A DNA stretch of 64,000 bases, from contig OKQS01000003.1 of NCBI GenBank assembly GCA_900290095.1, positions 1 to 64,000 on the forward strand. The letters are read 5' to 3'. This stretch comes from Khoudiadiopia massiliensis. GTDB lineage: Bacteria > Bacillota > Clostridia > Tissierellales > Peptoniphilaceae. A model generated the notes under the pieces. The model did no database searches, was not told where the DNA came from, and worked only from the letters and a program-made list of their open reading frames with translations. Within the stretch, counting starts at the first letter, position 1. Each line of letters opens with the position of its first letter. The position numbers and the translations under genes were made by a program. Positions 1 to 9,283 of this stretch are shown here, piece after piece.

Positions 1-67
1 TCGTTCGACTTGCATGTGTTATGCACGCCGCCAGCGTTAATCCTGAGCCAGGATCAAACTCTCAAAA
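1..67 (-). rRNA. rrs: 16S ribosomal RNA, 5' end only (partial)
   Basis: The reverse complement carries the universal bacterial 16S 5' signature (AGAGTTTGATCCTGGCTCAG, then the GGCGGCGTGC and ACATGCAAGTCGA blocks). The gene is read leftward and only about the first 65 bases are inside the window. The mature 5' end is placed near position 67 by similarity to other 16S genes. An open reading frame over 21-311 is an artefact of the rRNA and its leader. Confidence 0.97.
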
Positions 68-179
68 AAAGTATTTGAGAGCCATTATTCTGACTCTATT
101 ATTTTTTGAATTATTAAACTCAAAGTTCATTGATTGCTATTCAGTTATTAAGGTTCGTGTCACAAAAGATGACTTTTTG

Positions 180-208
180 ATACTAGCACCGAAAAAGATC
201 TTTGTCAA
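180..208 (-). promoter_or_regulatory. rRNA promoter P2 (proximal)
   Basis: On the minus strand there is a perfect -35 TTGACA at 203-208, a 17-base spacer and a -10 TAGTAT at 180-185, about 115 bases before the 16S 5' end. The bases upstream of the -35 (209-240) are strongly A/T-rich, as expected of an UP element. Confidence 0.75.
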
Positions 209-273
209 GAAAAGTTTTAGCTTTTTTAAAAAATCAACTTTTTTCCTGGCCGATTTTTCCGGCAGCACTGAAT

Positions 274-302
274 ATGATACAGACATAAAAGTTGTTTGTC
301 AA
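274..302 (-). promoter_or_regulatory. rRNA promoter P1 (distal)
   Basis: Minus-strand -35 TTGACA at 297-302, 17-base spacer, -10 TATCAT at 274-279. It lies about 94 bases upstream of P2, giving the tandem promoter layout typical of rRNA operons. The terminator of the neighbouring gene ends about 10 bases upstream of its -35. Confidence 0.75.
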
Positions 303-311
303 GTTAAATAA

Positions 312-343
312 AAAAAATCAGACAGAAATCTGTCTGATTTTTT
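312..343 (-). terminator. Rho-independent terminator after the J-domain gene
   Basis: The stem AAATCAGACAG/CTGTCTGATTT has a four-base loop and A/T runs on both sides, so it would work in either direction. It lies just past the stop at 360 and isolates the rRNA promoters from the J-domain gene. Confidence 0.85.
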
Positions 344-359
344 AAAATGCTTATCAATG

Positions 360-1160
360 CTATTTATTCATGCTCTTATATCTATCAATATTTTCCTTAC
401 TCATGAATTCATAGGCTTCGTTTACTTCCCTGAATTTTTCGGTTGCACCGGGATCTTTATTAAGATCTGGATGGTATTTTTTTGCCATCTTTCTATAAGC
501 AAGCTTTACCTGATACTCGTCGGTATCATAATCAAGACCCAAGGTGTCGCAGCTCTTTTTATACTTCTCAACAAAGTCTCCTATGGGGTTGAAGTTGTTG
601 CCGGCACTTTGACCGTATCCATTGAAATTGCCGTAATAGCCGCCTTGTCCCCTGTTGGAGTATCCTCCGCCGTAGCCGCCATAGCCACCTCCGTTTCTGA
701 AGAACTCATTAAAGATTCTCTCCCACTCTTCGTTCTGCCTTCTCTGGTTCTCCTCCCTGGCCTTCTGCTCCTGTCTCATCTTCTCTCTTCTATATTTGGA
801 CCCGTAACTTGAGAAATCTTTTCTTCCTTCCCTTCCGAACCTATAGTAGTCAGCCCGGTCAAAAAGATATTCCGTAAGCACATATTCTCCATATTCAAGA
901 AATGACACAAAGGAGCGACCCAGCAAAGGGAATACCAGCAATATCAATATGAAAAGCAAATAAGCGGGATTCATAAAAGGTAAAATTAAAAACCAGTTAT
1001 AAAATATAATGATTCCGAAGCAGCCCAAGAGAGGGGCTAAAAACGCTCTAATCCCTTCAACTATATTTACCAAAAAAGACATGATTGAGATTAGCCCGTT
1101 AAAAATAAGTTCCAATAACCTTGCCACAAAAAATATTATATTTCCCCAGATCTTCTTCAC
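360..1160 (-). CDS. Membrane-anchored J-domain (DnaJ-like) protein
   Basis: 266 residues. Residues about 1-100 are hydrophobic with two or three predicted membrane segments. A charged stretch (about 105-150, rich in E, R, K and Q) and a Gly/Tyr/Asn-rich linker (about 155-195) follow. A C-terminal J domain (about 200-262) carries the HPD tripeptide (YHPDLNK) that stimulates the DnaK ATPase. It is not canonical DnaJ: it lacks the zinc finger and substrate domains, and the J domain is C-terminal. Membrane anchoring suggests that it recruits DnaK to the envelope, which is inference. The start is GTG with GAGG six bases upstream. A terminator follows at 312-343, and the gene is divergent from the SDR gene. 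Confidence 0.85.
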   Translation of the reverse strand: MKKIWGNIIFFVARLLELIFNGLISIMSFLVNIVEGIRAFLAPLLGCFGIIIFYNWFLILPFMNPAYLLFILILLVFPLLGRSFVSFLEYGEYVLTEYLFDRADYYRFGREGRKDFSSYGSKYRREKMRQEQKAREENQRRQNEEWERIFNEFFRNGGGYGGYGGGYSNRGQGGYYGNFNGYGQSAGNNFNPIGDFVEKYKKSCDTLGLDYDTDEYQVKLAYRKMAKKYHPDLNKDPGATEKFREVNEAYEFMSKENIDRYKSMNK

Positions 1161-1290
1161 TTAAAACCTCAAATTTCTTTCTATACAATGTCTTCCGACT
1201 CTTTACTCGCTAATGGTTTATAATTATATCACTATTATATTAGCAAAACCCGGGTTCCTAAAAAAGGAGAAATCGTGAAAGAGGATTGAT

Positions 1291-2028
1291 ATGGATAAGA
1301 TTGTAATGATAAGCGGGGCTTCCTCGGGAATCGGTCGTTCAATAGCCGTCAAACTTGCCGGCCCCGGTCGAAAACTGGCCCTTATGTATTTTAAGCATAA
1401 ACAGGAAGCTGAGGACTTGGCTGAAATTTGCCGGTCCAAGGGTTCTTCCTGCATGCTTATCCGGGCAGATATTTCTTCCTATGATGAGCTGTGTGCTGCC
1501 TATAAAAGCCTTGAGGATAAGTGGGGCGGGGTCGATATTCTCATAAATAATGCGGGGATCTCGAGCTATAGCCTTATACAGGACATCTCGATTGAGGATT
1601 GGGATAGGACATTTAAAACAAACATTTATTCAGCCTTTTATACCACGAAACTCTGCCTGCCCCATATGATTTCCAACAAATGGGGCCGGATAGTAAACAT
1701 TGCCTCGGTTTGGGGCCTGGTTGGGGCCTCGTGCGAAAGCCTTTATTCATCAACAAAGGGGGCCTTGATCGCCTTCAGCAAGGCCTGTGCAAAAGAGCTT
1801 GCTTATTCCGGTATAACCGTCAATGTCCTTGCACCCGGAGCTGTCGATACGCCCATGCTCCACCAACTTGACGATGAGACCCTTGAGGACCTGGCACAGG
1901 AAATCCCCATTGGCAGGCTTATAAAGCCTGAGGAGATTGCCGTCTGGGTTGACCACCTTGTAGCTGATGATGCCCAGGCAATAACGGGCCAGGTCATAAG
2001 TCCCAACGGGGGCTGGGTCATATATTAA
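1291..2028 (+). CDS. SDR-family NAD(P)-dependent oxidoreductase, FabG-like
   Basis: 245 residues, the normal length for a classical short-chain dehydrogenase/reductase. Visible signatures are the nucleotide-binding GASSGIG near residue 9, NNAG near 88, and the catalytic YxxxK (YSSTK) near 153 with an upstream Ser. The closest family is 3-oxoacyl-ACP reductase (FabG), but no fatty-acid synthesis genes are adjacent, so the substrate is unknown. The ATG follows AGAGGATTGAT. The gene ends tail-to-tail with addA, and the two coding regions share four bases (2025-2028) with no terminator hairpin visible between them. Confidence 0.88.
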   Translation: MDKIVMISGASSGIGRSIAVKLAGPGRKLALMYFKHKQEAEDLAEICRSKGSSCMLIRADISSYDELCAAYKSLEDKWGGVDILINNAGISSYSLIQDISIEDWDRTFKTNIYSAFYTTKLCLPHMISNKWGRIVNIASVWGLVGASCESLYSSTKGALIAFSKACAKELAYSGITVNVLAPGAVDTPMLHQLDDETLEDLAQEIPIGRLIKPEEIAVWVDHLVADDAQAITGQVISPNGGWVIY

Positions 2029-5000
2029 ATGGATTCTAGTTTGCCGAACCTGAGCCAATACAAATAGGCCCGGGTCACGGGCTTTTTATATGCAGCTTCC
2101 AGGGCAGCCCTATAGAGGTCAATCTGGGCCCGATAATTATCCGAATTCATCTTCCTGTCGCTTTTAAAATCCAAGAGCAAGAGGCCGCCGCCATCTTCCG
2201 AGCCCAGGTCTGCAAAGAGGTCAATTCTTCCGTCGATCGTGATGTAAAGATCCGAAAATTCCCCCTTGCGGAGGTCCTCAGGAAAGCTTTCCGGCAGGTT
2301 CTTGTATTTTATCCTGTAGCTGAAGGCCTTTTCCCTTATAACCTTGTCTCCAAGTTGGCACAGCTTCTTGGCCAGGTCGGAATTGTAGAAATTCAAGAGC
2401 AAATTGCTGTCCAGGGCCTTTATTTCAGCTTCATTTAAAATATTCTTTTCTTTAAGCTTCAACAATTCTTCTTGTAATTCTTCAGGCTTGTATGGCTTGA
2501 TGGGCAGGCACTGCAGGCTGTAATGGAGAAGGCTTCCTACTTGTGCCCCGGTCATGGCCTTTTCACCGGACATGAATTCCGGTATCTTCATGTCCCCCTC
2601 CCTATCGATTTGATCTATGTTTTCATTCTGATTTATGTCCGGATTGTAGGCTTCAATTATGCCCTTGGCAAGCCTTGATACCGACTCCTTTATTGGGGCC
2701 CGGCTTGCCGGCTCATATCCATACCTGTAGCCCAAGACTCGGCCGGCCAAATCCTGTTTAAACGGCCTGTCCTCTTCAGGGCTTTTCTGATCCTCGCCAG
2801 ATCCTATCTTTCCGTCCCAGGGCCTGTATTTGTCCGCGCTTTCCACAGAAAACTCAAAACCCTCAGGTAATTTGTCCAGAGAATTTACCAGATTGACAAG
2901 CCACTCCAGGAAGGATTTTGAATTGGACAGGCGGTTATCAAGCTCATCCGGACCTATGTTGGCATCCTTGTCCAAAAGTTGGGCTGTCCTGTTTGAGTGG
3001 CCTATCATTATTAGGCGGCTCTTTGGCCGGGTCATGGCTGTGTATAAAATTCTTACCTCTTCGTCAATTTCCTTTTTATTCTGGTATTCCTTCTGAAAAT
3101 TCAACCTATATGAAGGATATTGGACCGGGACTCCCGACTCCTTGTCAATTTCTCTTATTGCCAGGGCCGGCCCCATATCGGCATTTATGTTATATGGGCT
3201 CCTGCTCTTGCCGAAAAACGAAGCCGACAAGTCCGCTATGTATATGACTTCCGAATCAAGACCCTTGGAAGCGTGTATGGTCATGAGTCTTACAACATTG
3301 TCAGCCTCCGAGAGCTCGCCGGCCGGCTTCATATCCTGGCCCGAGGAAGATTCCTCTTCTTCCAACCTTGATATGAGCCCGAAAAGATCGGCCCCGCCCT
3401 CCGACTCGTATTGCTGGGCAATCCTCAGCAGGAGGTCAAGGTTCTGCCTCCTCTCACTCCCATGGTCGAGGGAAGCTGAAAAGTCATAGAGGCCCGAATC
3501 ATCAAGAAGCTTGCTGACAAAGTTTTCAAGGGGCATGGTATTTAGGTCCTGCCTCCAAGCCACAAGCCTCCCCTGAAAGGCAAGCGCCCTGTCTCGAATT
3601 TCTTCATAGGAAGCCATAAGCTCAGGATTCATCTTGTCCCGGCCTTGGACCTCCCCTCCTTCCAGCATATTTTTGAAAGCAGCCGAAAAGGATGACTTGG
3701 GGTAGAAAGCCCTGATGCTTGCAAGGTCTTCATCGCTGAAGGCTCCAACCCTTGAAGACAGGATTGACAGAAGAGCAATGTCCTCATCCCCCCTGTCCAC
3801 AACTTTTAAAAGATTGACAGCCAGGTCTTTTTCTATAGAAGCCATGTATGACTTGTCCGAGTCGACATAGGTGGGTATGCCGAAGTAATTGAGGACGTAG
3901 TCAAATTCCCCAATAGCCTTGTTTTTTCTGAACAAGACAACAATATCGCTATATTTGTGGTCCGGGCTTTCATTTATGTACTCTTTGATCGAGCGTGCCA
4001 GATAGAAGGCCTCCGGCGACTTTTCATTTACATAGTCCCTGCCCTCTCTGAGATCTTCCGGATCCCCATCCGTGTCCTGATCCTCGTCCCCTTCTTCCGT
4101 ATCCAGGAGGACAAATTTTACCAGGCCTTTTTTCTCAACTTGGCCTCCGAACTCAAGCTTGCCGCACCTGGCCCTCTGTTCCGTGCTCTTGTAGACCAGG
4201 CCGCCCCTTACCTTCGTCATTAGCCTGTCGAAGCAGATATTGACAAAGTTGAGGATATTGAACTCCGACCTGAAGTTATATGTCAGAAACATGGCATCCG
4301 AGGCCCGGCCTTGGGATTTTTCCAGCTTATAGCGGTCAACCCTTTTCAGGAAATTGTCGGGCCTGGCCTGGCGAAAACCGTAGATTGACTGCTTGACATC
4401 GCCTACAAAAAAGAGATTGTCCTTGCCGGCCAGTTTCTCGATGATTATATTTTGGATTTCCGATGCGTCCTGGTACTCGTCAAAATATATGGAAGAGAAT
4501 TGCCGCCTCAGCTTGTCCAGGGCCTCTTCATTTGCCATAAGCTTGAGCATCAGGTGTTCAATATCGTTAAAATCTATGGCCCCTATATCGGCCTTCCTCT
4601 TCCTCAGACTTGTCCGGTAATCCTTGACAAGGTCTGCCAATATTTGCAGATACTTCTGCATTAATGAGTTTTCTTTTTCCAGGCTGTCAATGCTGAAATT
4701 CAGGCAAAACTCGGCCATTCCCTTTACCGAATCCTTGATCTTCTTTCTCTCCGCATTGAAATTGTCTTTAATGAAAACAAGCTCCGGACCGTATTCTTTT
4801 TCGCTAATTCCGGCGGCCCTGGGGCTCTTAAAGGCCCTCAGTTTTTCCGCCTTTCCATCCAGGGCTTCTATTATGGCCTCGGCAAAAATCTCAGGTTCAT
4901 TTTCAATTGAAAGGGCGTACTTATCAGGCAGGGCCTGTCTCGCCCTCTGTAAAAAGCTCTTATATGCACTCAAATAGGTCTTCAAATTGGGCTCAATGAC

Positions 5001-5675
5001 TTCTTCTTTTATCCCTTGAAGAGTTTCCTCTCTGTAGTCTTCCGTAGAAATTCTTTGTATCGACCTGTCCAGCCATCCTTCAGGGTCTTCCTTCTGACTC
5101 ATCTCTTCAGAAAGTTTTAAAATCAGTTCCCTTAAGGGTTGGTCATTCTTCCTGGCGTTGAGACCGTAAAGTTCAATAAATTCCAAGAGGTCCCCGTCAT
5201 GGGAGAGGTAGGCCCGGTTAAGGCAGTCATCCAGGGCCTTGTCCTGGATCTGCTTTAGGACCTTGCTGTCGGCTATGTGGAAGGCCGGGTCCATGACCAG
5301 GTAAACATAGTACGACCTGATAATCTCATAGCAAAATGCATGTAGGGTTTGGATATGGGCCGAGGGAATTAGGCCCAGCTGCCGCAAAATGAGCTTCCTT
5401 CTTCCGGGATCATTCTCTTCCCTGAGCAAAGATATTAGCCCGGCCCTGATCTTTTCTTTGAGAGAGTTGGCAGCCTTCTTGGTGAAGGTCACTATTAAAA
5501 GCCTGTCCAGGCCCATCCGCTTTCCGGAGGCTTCATCTTCTGACAATATTTCCCTGATCACCTTTTCAACCAATACAGCCGTCTTTCCGGCTCCTGCCTG
5601 GGCGGAGATGATGAGGTTTTTATTTAAAGCTTCGACAACTTCCAACTGTTCGGAAGTCAAATTTATCTGACTCAT
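2025..5675 (-). CDS. addA: ATP-dependent helicase/nuclease subunit A (AddA)
   Basis: 1216 residues, full length for AddA. With AddB it forms the helicase-nuclease that processes double-strand breaks to Chi-regulated 3' tails for RecA and degrades foreign linear DNA. An SF1A (UvrD-like) helicase opens with AGAGKT near residue 25. DEYQD, a QSIYGFRQA block, a YNFRSE block and a late TAMTRPKSRL block follow. The C-terminal PD-(D/E)xK nuclease shows RIDLF and LLLLDFKSD about 45 residues from the end. I chose the ATG at 5675, preceded by GGGGAGG, over an upstream in-frame TTG at 5693. This ATG overlaps the addB stop as ATGA, so the genes are probably translationally coupled. Confidence 0.96.
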   Translation of the reverse strand: MSQINLTSEQLEVVEALNKNLIISAQAGAGKTAVLVEKVIREILSEDEASGKRMGLDRLLIVTFTKKAANSLKEKIRAGLISLLREENDPGRRKLILRQLGLIPSAHIQTLHAFCYEIIRSYYVYLVMDPAFHIADSKVLKQIQDKALDDCLNRAYLSHDGDLLEFIELYGLNARKNDQPLRELILKLSEEMSQKEDPEGWLDRSIQRISTEDYREETLQGIKEEVIEPNLKTYLSAYKSFLQRARQALPDKYALSIENEPEIFAEAIIEALDGKAEKLRAFKSPRAAGISEKEYGPELVFIKDNFNAERKKIKDSVKGMAEFCLNFSIDSLEKENSLMQKYLQILADLVKDYRTSLRKRKADIGAIDFNDIEHLMLKLMANEEALDKLRRQFSSIYFDEYQDASEIQNIIIEKLAGKDNLFFVGDVKQSIYGFRQARPDNFLKRVDRYKLEKSQGRASDAMFLTYNFRSEFNILNFVNICFDRLMTKVRGGLVYKSTEQRARCGKLEFGGQVEKKGLVKFVLLDTEEGDEDQDTDGDPEDLREGRDYVNEKSPEAFYLARSIKEYINESPDHKYSDIVVLFRKNKAIGEFDYVLNYFGIPTYVDSDKSYMASIEKDLAVNLLKVVDRGDEDIALLSILSSRVGAFSDEDLASIRAFYPKSSFSAAFKNMLEGGEVQGRDKMNPELMASYEEIRDRALAFQGRLVAWRQDLNTMPLENFVSKLLDDSGLYDFSASLDHGSERRQNLDLLLRIAQQYESEGGADLFGLISRLEEEESSSGQDMKPAGELSEADNVVRLMTIHASKGLDSEVIYIADLSASFFGKSRSPYNINADMGPALAIREIDKESGVPVQYPSYRLNFQKEYQNKKEIDEEVRILYTAMTRPKSRLIMIGHSNRTAQLLDKDANIGPDELDNRLSNSKSFLEWLVNLVNSLDKLPEGFEFSVESADKYRPWDGKIGSGEDQKSPEEDRPFKQDLAGRVLGYRYGYEPASRAPIKESVSRLAKGIIEAYNPDINQNENIDQIDREGDMKIPEFMSGEKAMTGAQVGSLLHYSLQCLPIKPYKPEELQEELLKLKEKNILNEAEIKALDSNLLLNFYNSDLAKKLCQLGDKVIREKAFSYRIKYKNLPESFPEDLRKGEFSDLYITIDGRIDLFADLGSEDGGGLLLLDFKSDRKMNSDNYRAQIDLYRAALEAAYKKPVTRAYLYWLRFGKLESI

Positions 5676-8600
5676 CTCTGCCTCCCCTTCCAATCCTCAA
5701 TCTTTACTGTTTCAAGCTGCCTATACTTGGAGAATTGCCCCCTGGGCTCAAAGCGACAGATTGACCTGTAGGGGCAGAATTGGCAGGCCGTCTCCTTGTC
5801 CGAGCTCCTATATGGATTTAGGTCGATTTTTCCTTCCTTCTCTTTCTTGTAGAGGCTTTTTGCCCGATCAAGCGTTGAGTCCATGAGGGTTTGGAGTTCC
5901 TTATCCGAGAAAATTCTGGTCTGCTCTTTGGGATCCTTGTCGTCGATAGCCAAGCCCCCCTGCCCGTCCGGGTGGGGTATTGTCCTGGAAGACCCCAATA
6001 TGTATATCTGAGAGCTCTTTGTGAGCTTCTTCTTTTCAAGGGTGAAGTCCCCGGAAGCCTGGGCCTCCTCAATATCTGTCATAATCCCGTCGAGTTTAAT
6101 CTCCATTGAAAAATCAAGATCTTTTTTGCTTTCAAATTTTTTAATGTTTTTTTCAAGGCCCAGGTCGATAATATCCTGAGGTTTAAGTGGCATGTAGAAA
6201 CAGCCCCAGGGCTTGGACTTGGCCGTTGCGGCTTTAAGGTATAGGAGAAGCTGGAGGTCAAGGCCGTTTAGGATCCTGGTCAAGTTGAATTGCTTGCCTG
6301 AAGTCTTATAATCAACCACCCTGGAAAATGTCCGGATGGATTTCTCTTCACCTTGGGCTTCCCCCATCTGAACCGGGATCTTGTCAATCCTGTCTATCCG
6401 ACCTTCTATATAGATTGGTTTGCGGTCGGTCTCCCTGTAGCCCAGGACCAGGCCCGGATATTTTTTACCCCGGCCGAAATCAACCTCATTTTCAAGCTCC
6501 AGGAGCTTGGTGTTTACCAATTGGCGGTGGATCTGCCTGTGGTTTTCCGTCATGGTTTTTTGGGCCATTTTGATCAAAAAGGCATTTGCAGGATAATTTT
6601 TCTTGTGGCCATCCATGATAAGGTCAACCGAAGCCAGGAGAAATTCCTTAGCCCTCTCTTCCGACTCTTCCAGGCTTAAATTCTTGCCCTCAACAATAAG
6701 GGAATTGACATAGGAAGCCCAATCAGAAAAGGTCAGGTGGAGGAGGTTGCCCAAATCAAGGGGATTGTATTCAAGGGTCCTTGTCTCCTGAGCCTTAAGG
6801 ATCCTTCTGACAAATGATTTATATGGACAGGCGGCATACTGCTCAAACTCAGTGGCCGAAAACCTCAGCCTGCTTTCAAAAAAGTGCCGGGTCAGGTTTT
6901 CGGAAAGGTCGGGCCTGTCGTTTTTGTAACTAAGGGCGCTCTCAATTAGGTCCTTATCAGCCCAATCCCGGCTCTTGGCCAGGAGCTCAAGGACTTTTAC
7001 CGTATCTTTTTTATCCTCCCCCTTGTCCTCAGCCTGCCTGATCTTGTCAGCAAGGTCATTAAGCCTCAAACTTCTTGAATATAGATAATCCTCAATCTTA
7101 AAGTCTTTGACAACCTGAAGTTTTGCCTTGCAATACTTGAGTATGCTTTTCAGCCATACGGAAGGAGACAGGGCCTCGTTTTCAGAATCTTTTTTTGAGG
7201 TGAAAAAGTAAATTCTTTTATCAACCTTCCTTAAGGCCAAATAAAAATTCAGGGCCTCTTCCCGGACCATGAAATCCGGCATTGAGGGTAGGAAAAATCC
7301 CTTGTCCAGGAAATCTTCTTTTTCTGATTGGCTGAAGATCCCTTGGGGTGCTTGGGAAGAAGGCAGGTTTTTATCGTTTATGCCCACAATAAAGAGGTAG
7401 GGCCTCTTGCGGCTCCTGGACCTGCCCAGTGGAGAGACGAAGACCCCGTCCTGGTAGGGCGGAATAACCCCGAGTTTAAGACCTTCAAGGCCTTCACCTA
7501 AAAGGTCCGCAAAGTTTTCAAGCGAAATAAGCTCGTCCCCGCCTATGGTGACCAGTTCATCCAGCATATCAACCATCTCATCCCTGACCTGCCTGTGGAG
7601 GTCCAACTCCTCTTTCTTTCCGGCTTGGTCCAGTTCAAAATCATAGTCGAGATAGGCTTTTTTTATTCTCGGGCTGTCCAGGAAGGAATAAAAATCCCTG
7701 CAGAGGTTTATGAGCCTGTCCTCTTTCATGGTCTTGACAGGCTTTAATATGTCAAGGATGGTCTCCCGGACGGAATTGGCAAGCTCGGTCCGGTTCCTTA
7801 AATCCTCAGCCTCGGTCTCATCCAGCCTTGCAGCATAAGCCTCATCAAGGGTGAAATATGCCTCTTGATCAAGCATGGATCCCTCGAGCTTGTGGCTCTC
7901 AACATATGCCTGGTAGGCACTGACCCGGTCCCTGTCAAGGCCGGTCATGCCGCTTTTAATCAATTTTAAATACAGGTCTTTTATGGGCCCCTTAACTACA
8001 ATCTGAATCAGGGCTTCTATAAGTTTTATAAGTGGGTGGTAATGGACGGGCTTGTTCTCGTCCATGAAGAAGGGAATTGAGTTTTTATTGAACTTTCGCC
8101 TGACCATGGGCCCGTATTCGGCATCGTCAAGAATGATTACCTGGATATCCTTGTACCTGGCTCCTTCATCTATGACCAGCTTGTTTATTTCTATGACCAG
8201 GCCCTCTATCTCCTTGTCCGTATTCCTGAACTCCTTGCAAACAAGCCTGTCCCCGCTTATGTCCTCAGGCTCGGGCCGGTAGGAAAAGACTGAGCGGGCC
8301 ATGGCTGCAAATGAATCTTCCTCATCGCCTATGGGCTCATAGGAAAATTCTGAGCCGGCCTCCAGAGCTGCCCTTTGGATCTGCCTGAAAAAGTGGCTCG
8401 ATAAGGCAAAGGCCCCTGCATCGGGACAGAGGCTGTCCATCATTGTCAAAAGCTCGGATTCGTCCAAATCTTCCGGGGTTTGGGTTAAAAGCTCAGCCAT
8501 CTTGTTGTCATAGACCATGGCAATTTTACAGGAGGCTATCTCCATGATTGCCTGAATGGCCAGGGATTCGGTCTTGGATAGTGAATAAAAATGTTCAAAG

Positions 8601-9217
8601 AAAAAGTCCGTATTGGCAAGATAGGCATCCCGCTTATTAAGCATTCCCAGGCAGGAATAGGCTTTTTTCAAGCGGTCGTCCCGGTCATAGAAGCGACCTG
8701 AAATTGACCTCTCATAGAGGCCCATCATCTTGGCGCTTTCCTCAAGCTTGAGACGGCTGTAGGTCCCCTCATCAAGCTTTTGAGCCATGTCCAGGAGGTC
8801 GTCAGGGCTTATGCCATACTCCTTGAATTCTTTTAACTGATCGCTAAGAAGGCTCAGAAATCCCCGTCCCCTGACCTCCTTTGAAAAGGCCTTCCAATCC
8901 TCTCTTGACCCCTCTTTTTCCATAAGAAGCCTGATGAGCATGCGGGAAGCACGATCTGTCAAAAATTTCGTGTCCTTGGGGATGACCATATTTAGGATGT
9001 CTGTGGCCAGGTTCCTGAAAGACTTGACTTGTACCCTCATTAAAACCGAACTTCCCAAAAAATCCAAAAGGGCCTGCTCAGCTTCAACTGTATATTGGTC
9101 AGGCACTATAAGGACGCACTCTTTTCCCTCAACTTTTAGGGAATCCTCAATGGACCTATAGAGAGCCTTTACTGCCTTATCGGGTTTTCTCGAAATATAG
9201 ACCAGGGCTTTATTCAC
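5672..9217 (-). CDS. addB: ATP-dependent helicase/nuclease subunit B (AddB)
   Basis: 1181 residues, the usual AddB size. A C-terminal nuclease domain has GRIDRID and VVDYKTSG. Four cysteines (one in ACPYKSF near residue 795, three in CQFCPYRSIC near the C-terminus) match the AddB iron-sulfur cluster that staples the nuclease domain. The N-terminus begins VYISRKPDKAVKAL where well-studied AddB proteins have a P-loop such as GRSGSGKT. No Walker A can be seen, so ATP binding by this subunit is doubtful. GTG at 9217 is taken as start because AAGGGGG sits just upstream; an in-frame TTG at 9241 lacks a site. First gene of the addB-addA operon. Confidence 0.95.
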   Translation of the reverse strand: MNKALVYISRKPDKAVKALYRSIEDSLKVEGKECVLIVPDQYTVEAEQALLDFLGSSVLMRVQVKSFRNLATDILNMVIPKDTKFLTDRASRMLIRLLMEKEGSREDWKAFSKEVRGRGFLSLLSDQLKEFKEYGISPDDLLDMAQKLDEGTYSRLKLEESAKMMGLYERSISGRFYDRDDRLKKAYSCLGMLNKRDAYLANTDFFFEHFYSLSKTESLAIQAIMEIASCKIAMVYDNKMAELLTQTPEDLDESELLTMMDSLCPDAGAFALSSHFFRQIQRAALEAGSEFSYEPIGDEEDSFAAMARSVFSYRPEPEDISGDRLVCKEFRNTDKEIEGLVIEINKLVIDEGARYKDIQVIILDDAEYGPMVRRKFNKNSIPFFMDENKPVHYHPLIKLIEALIQIVVKGPIKDLYLKLIKSGMTGLDRDRVSAYQAYVESHKLEGSMLDQEAYFTLDEAYAARLDETEAEDLRNRTELANSVRETILDILKPVKTMKEDRLINLCRDFYSFLDSPRIKKAYLDYDFELDQAGKKEELDLHRQVRDEMVDMLDELVTIGGDELISLENFADLLGEGLEGLKLGVIPPYQDGVFVSPLGRSRSRKRPYLFIVGINDKNLPSSQAPQGIFSQSEKEDFLDKGFFLPSMPDFMVREEALNFYLALRKVDKRIYFFTSKKDSENEALSPSVWLKSILKYCKAKLQVVKDFKIEDYLYSRSLRLNDLADKIRQAEDKGEDKKDTVKVLELLAKSRDWADKDLIESALSYKNDRPDLSENLTRHFFESRLRFSATEFEQYAACPYKSFVRRILKAQETRTLEYNPLDLGNLLHLTFSDWASYVNSLIVEGKNLSLEESEERAKEFLLASVDLIMDGHKKNYPANAFLIKMAQKTMTENHRQIHRQLVNTKLLELENEVDFGRGKKYPGLVLGYRETDRKPIYIEGRIDRIDKIPVQMGEAQGEEKSIRTFSRVVDYKTSGKQFNLTRILNGLDLQLLLYLKAATAKSKPWGCFYMPLKPQDIIDLGLEKNIKKFESKKDLDFSMEIKLDGIMTDIEEAQASGDFTLEKKKLTKSSQIYILGSSRTIPHPDGQGGLAIDDKDPKEQTRIFSDKELQTLMDSTLDRAKSLYKKEKEGKIDLNPYRSSDKETACQFCPYRSICRFEPRGQFSKYRQLETVKIEDWKGRQR

Positions 9218-9283
9218 GCTTTCCCCCTTGCAAAAAGCCAAAATTAACTAAATACAAAACTTTTTAAAAATTTTAATTGAAAA

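Noticed and set aside
21-311. 96-codon frame over the 16S 5' end
   Set aside because: It overlaps rRNA sequence and the rRNA promoters and has no ribosome binding site.
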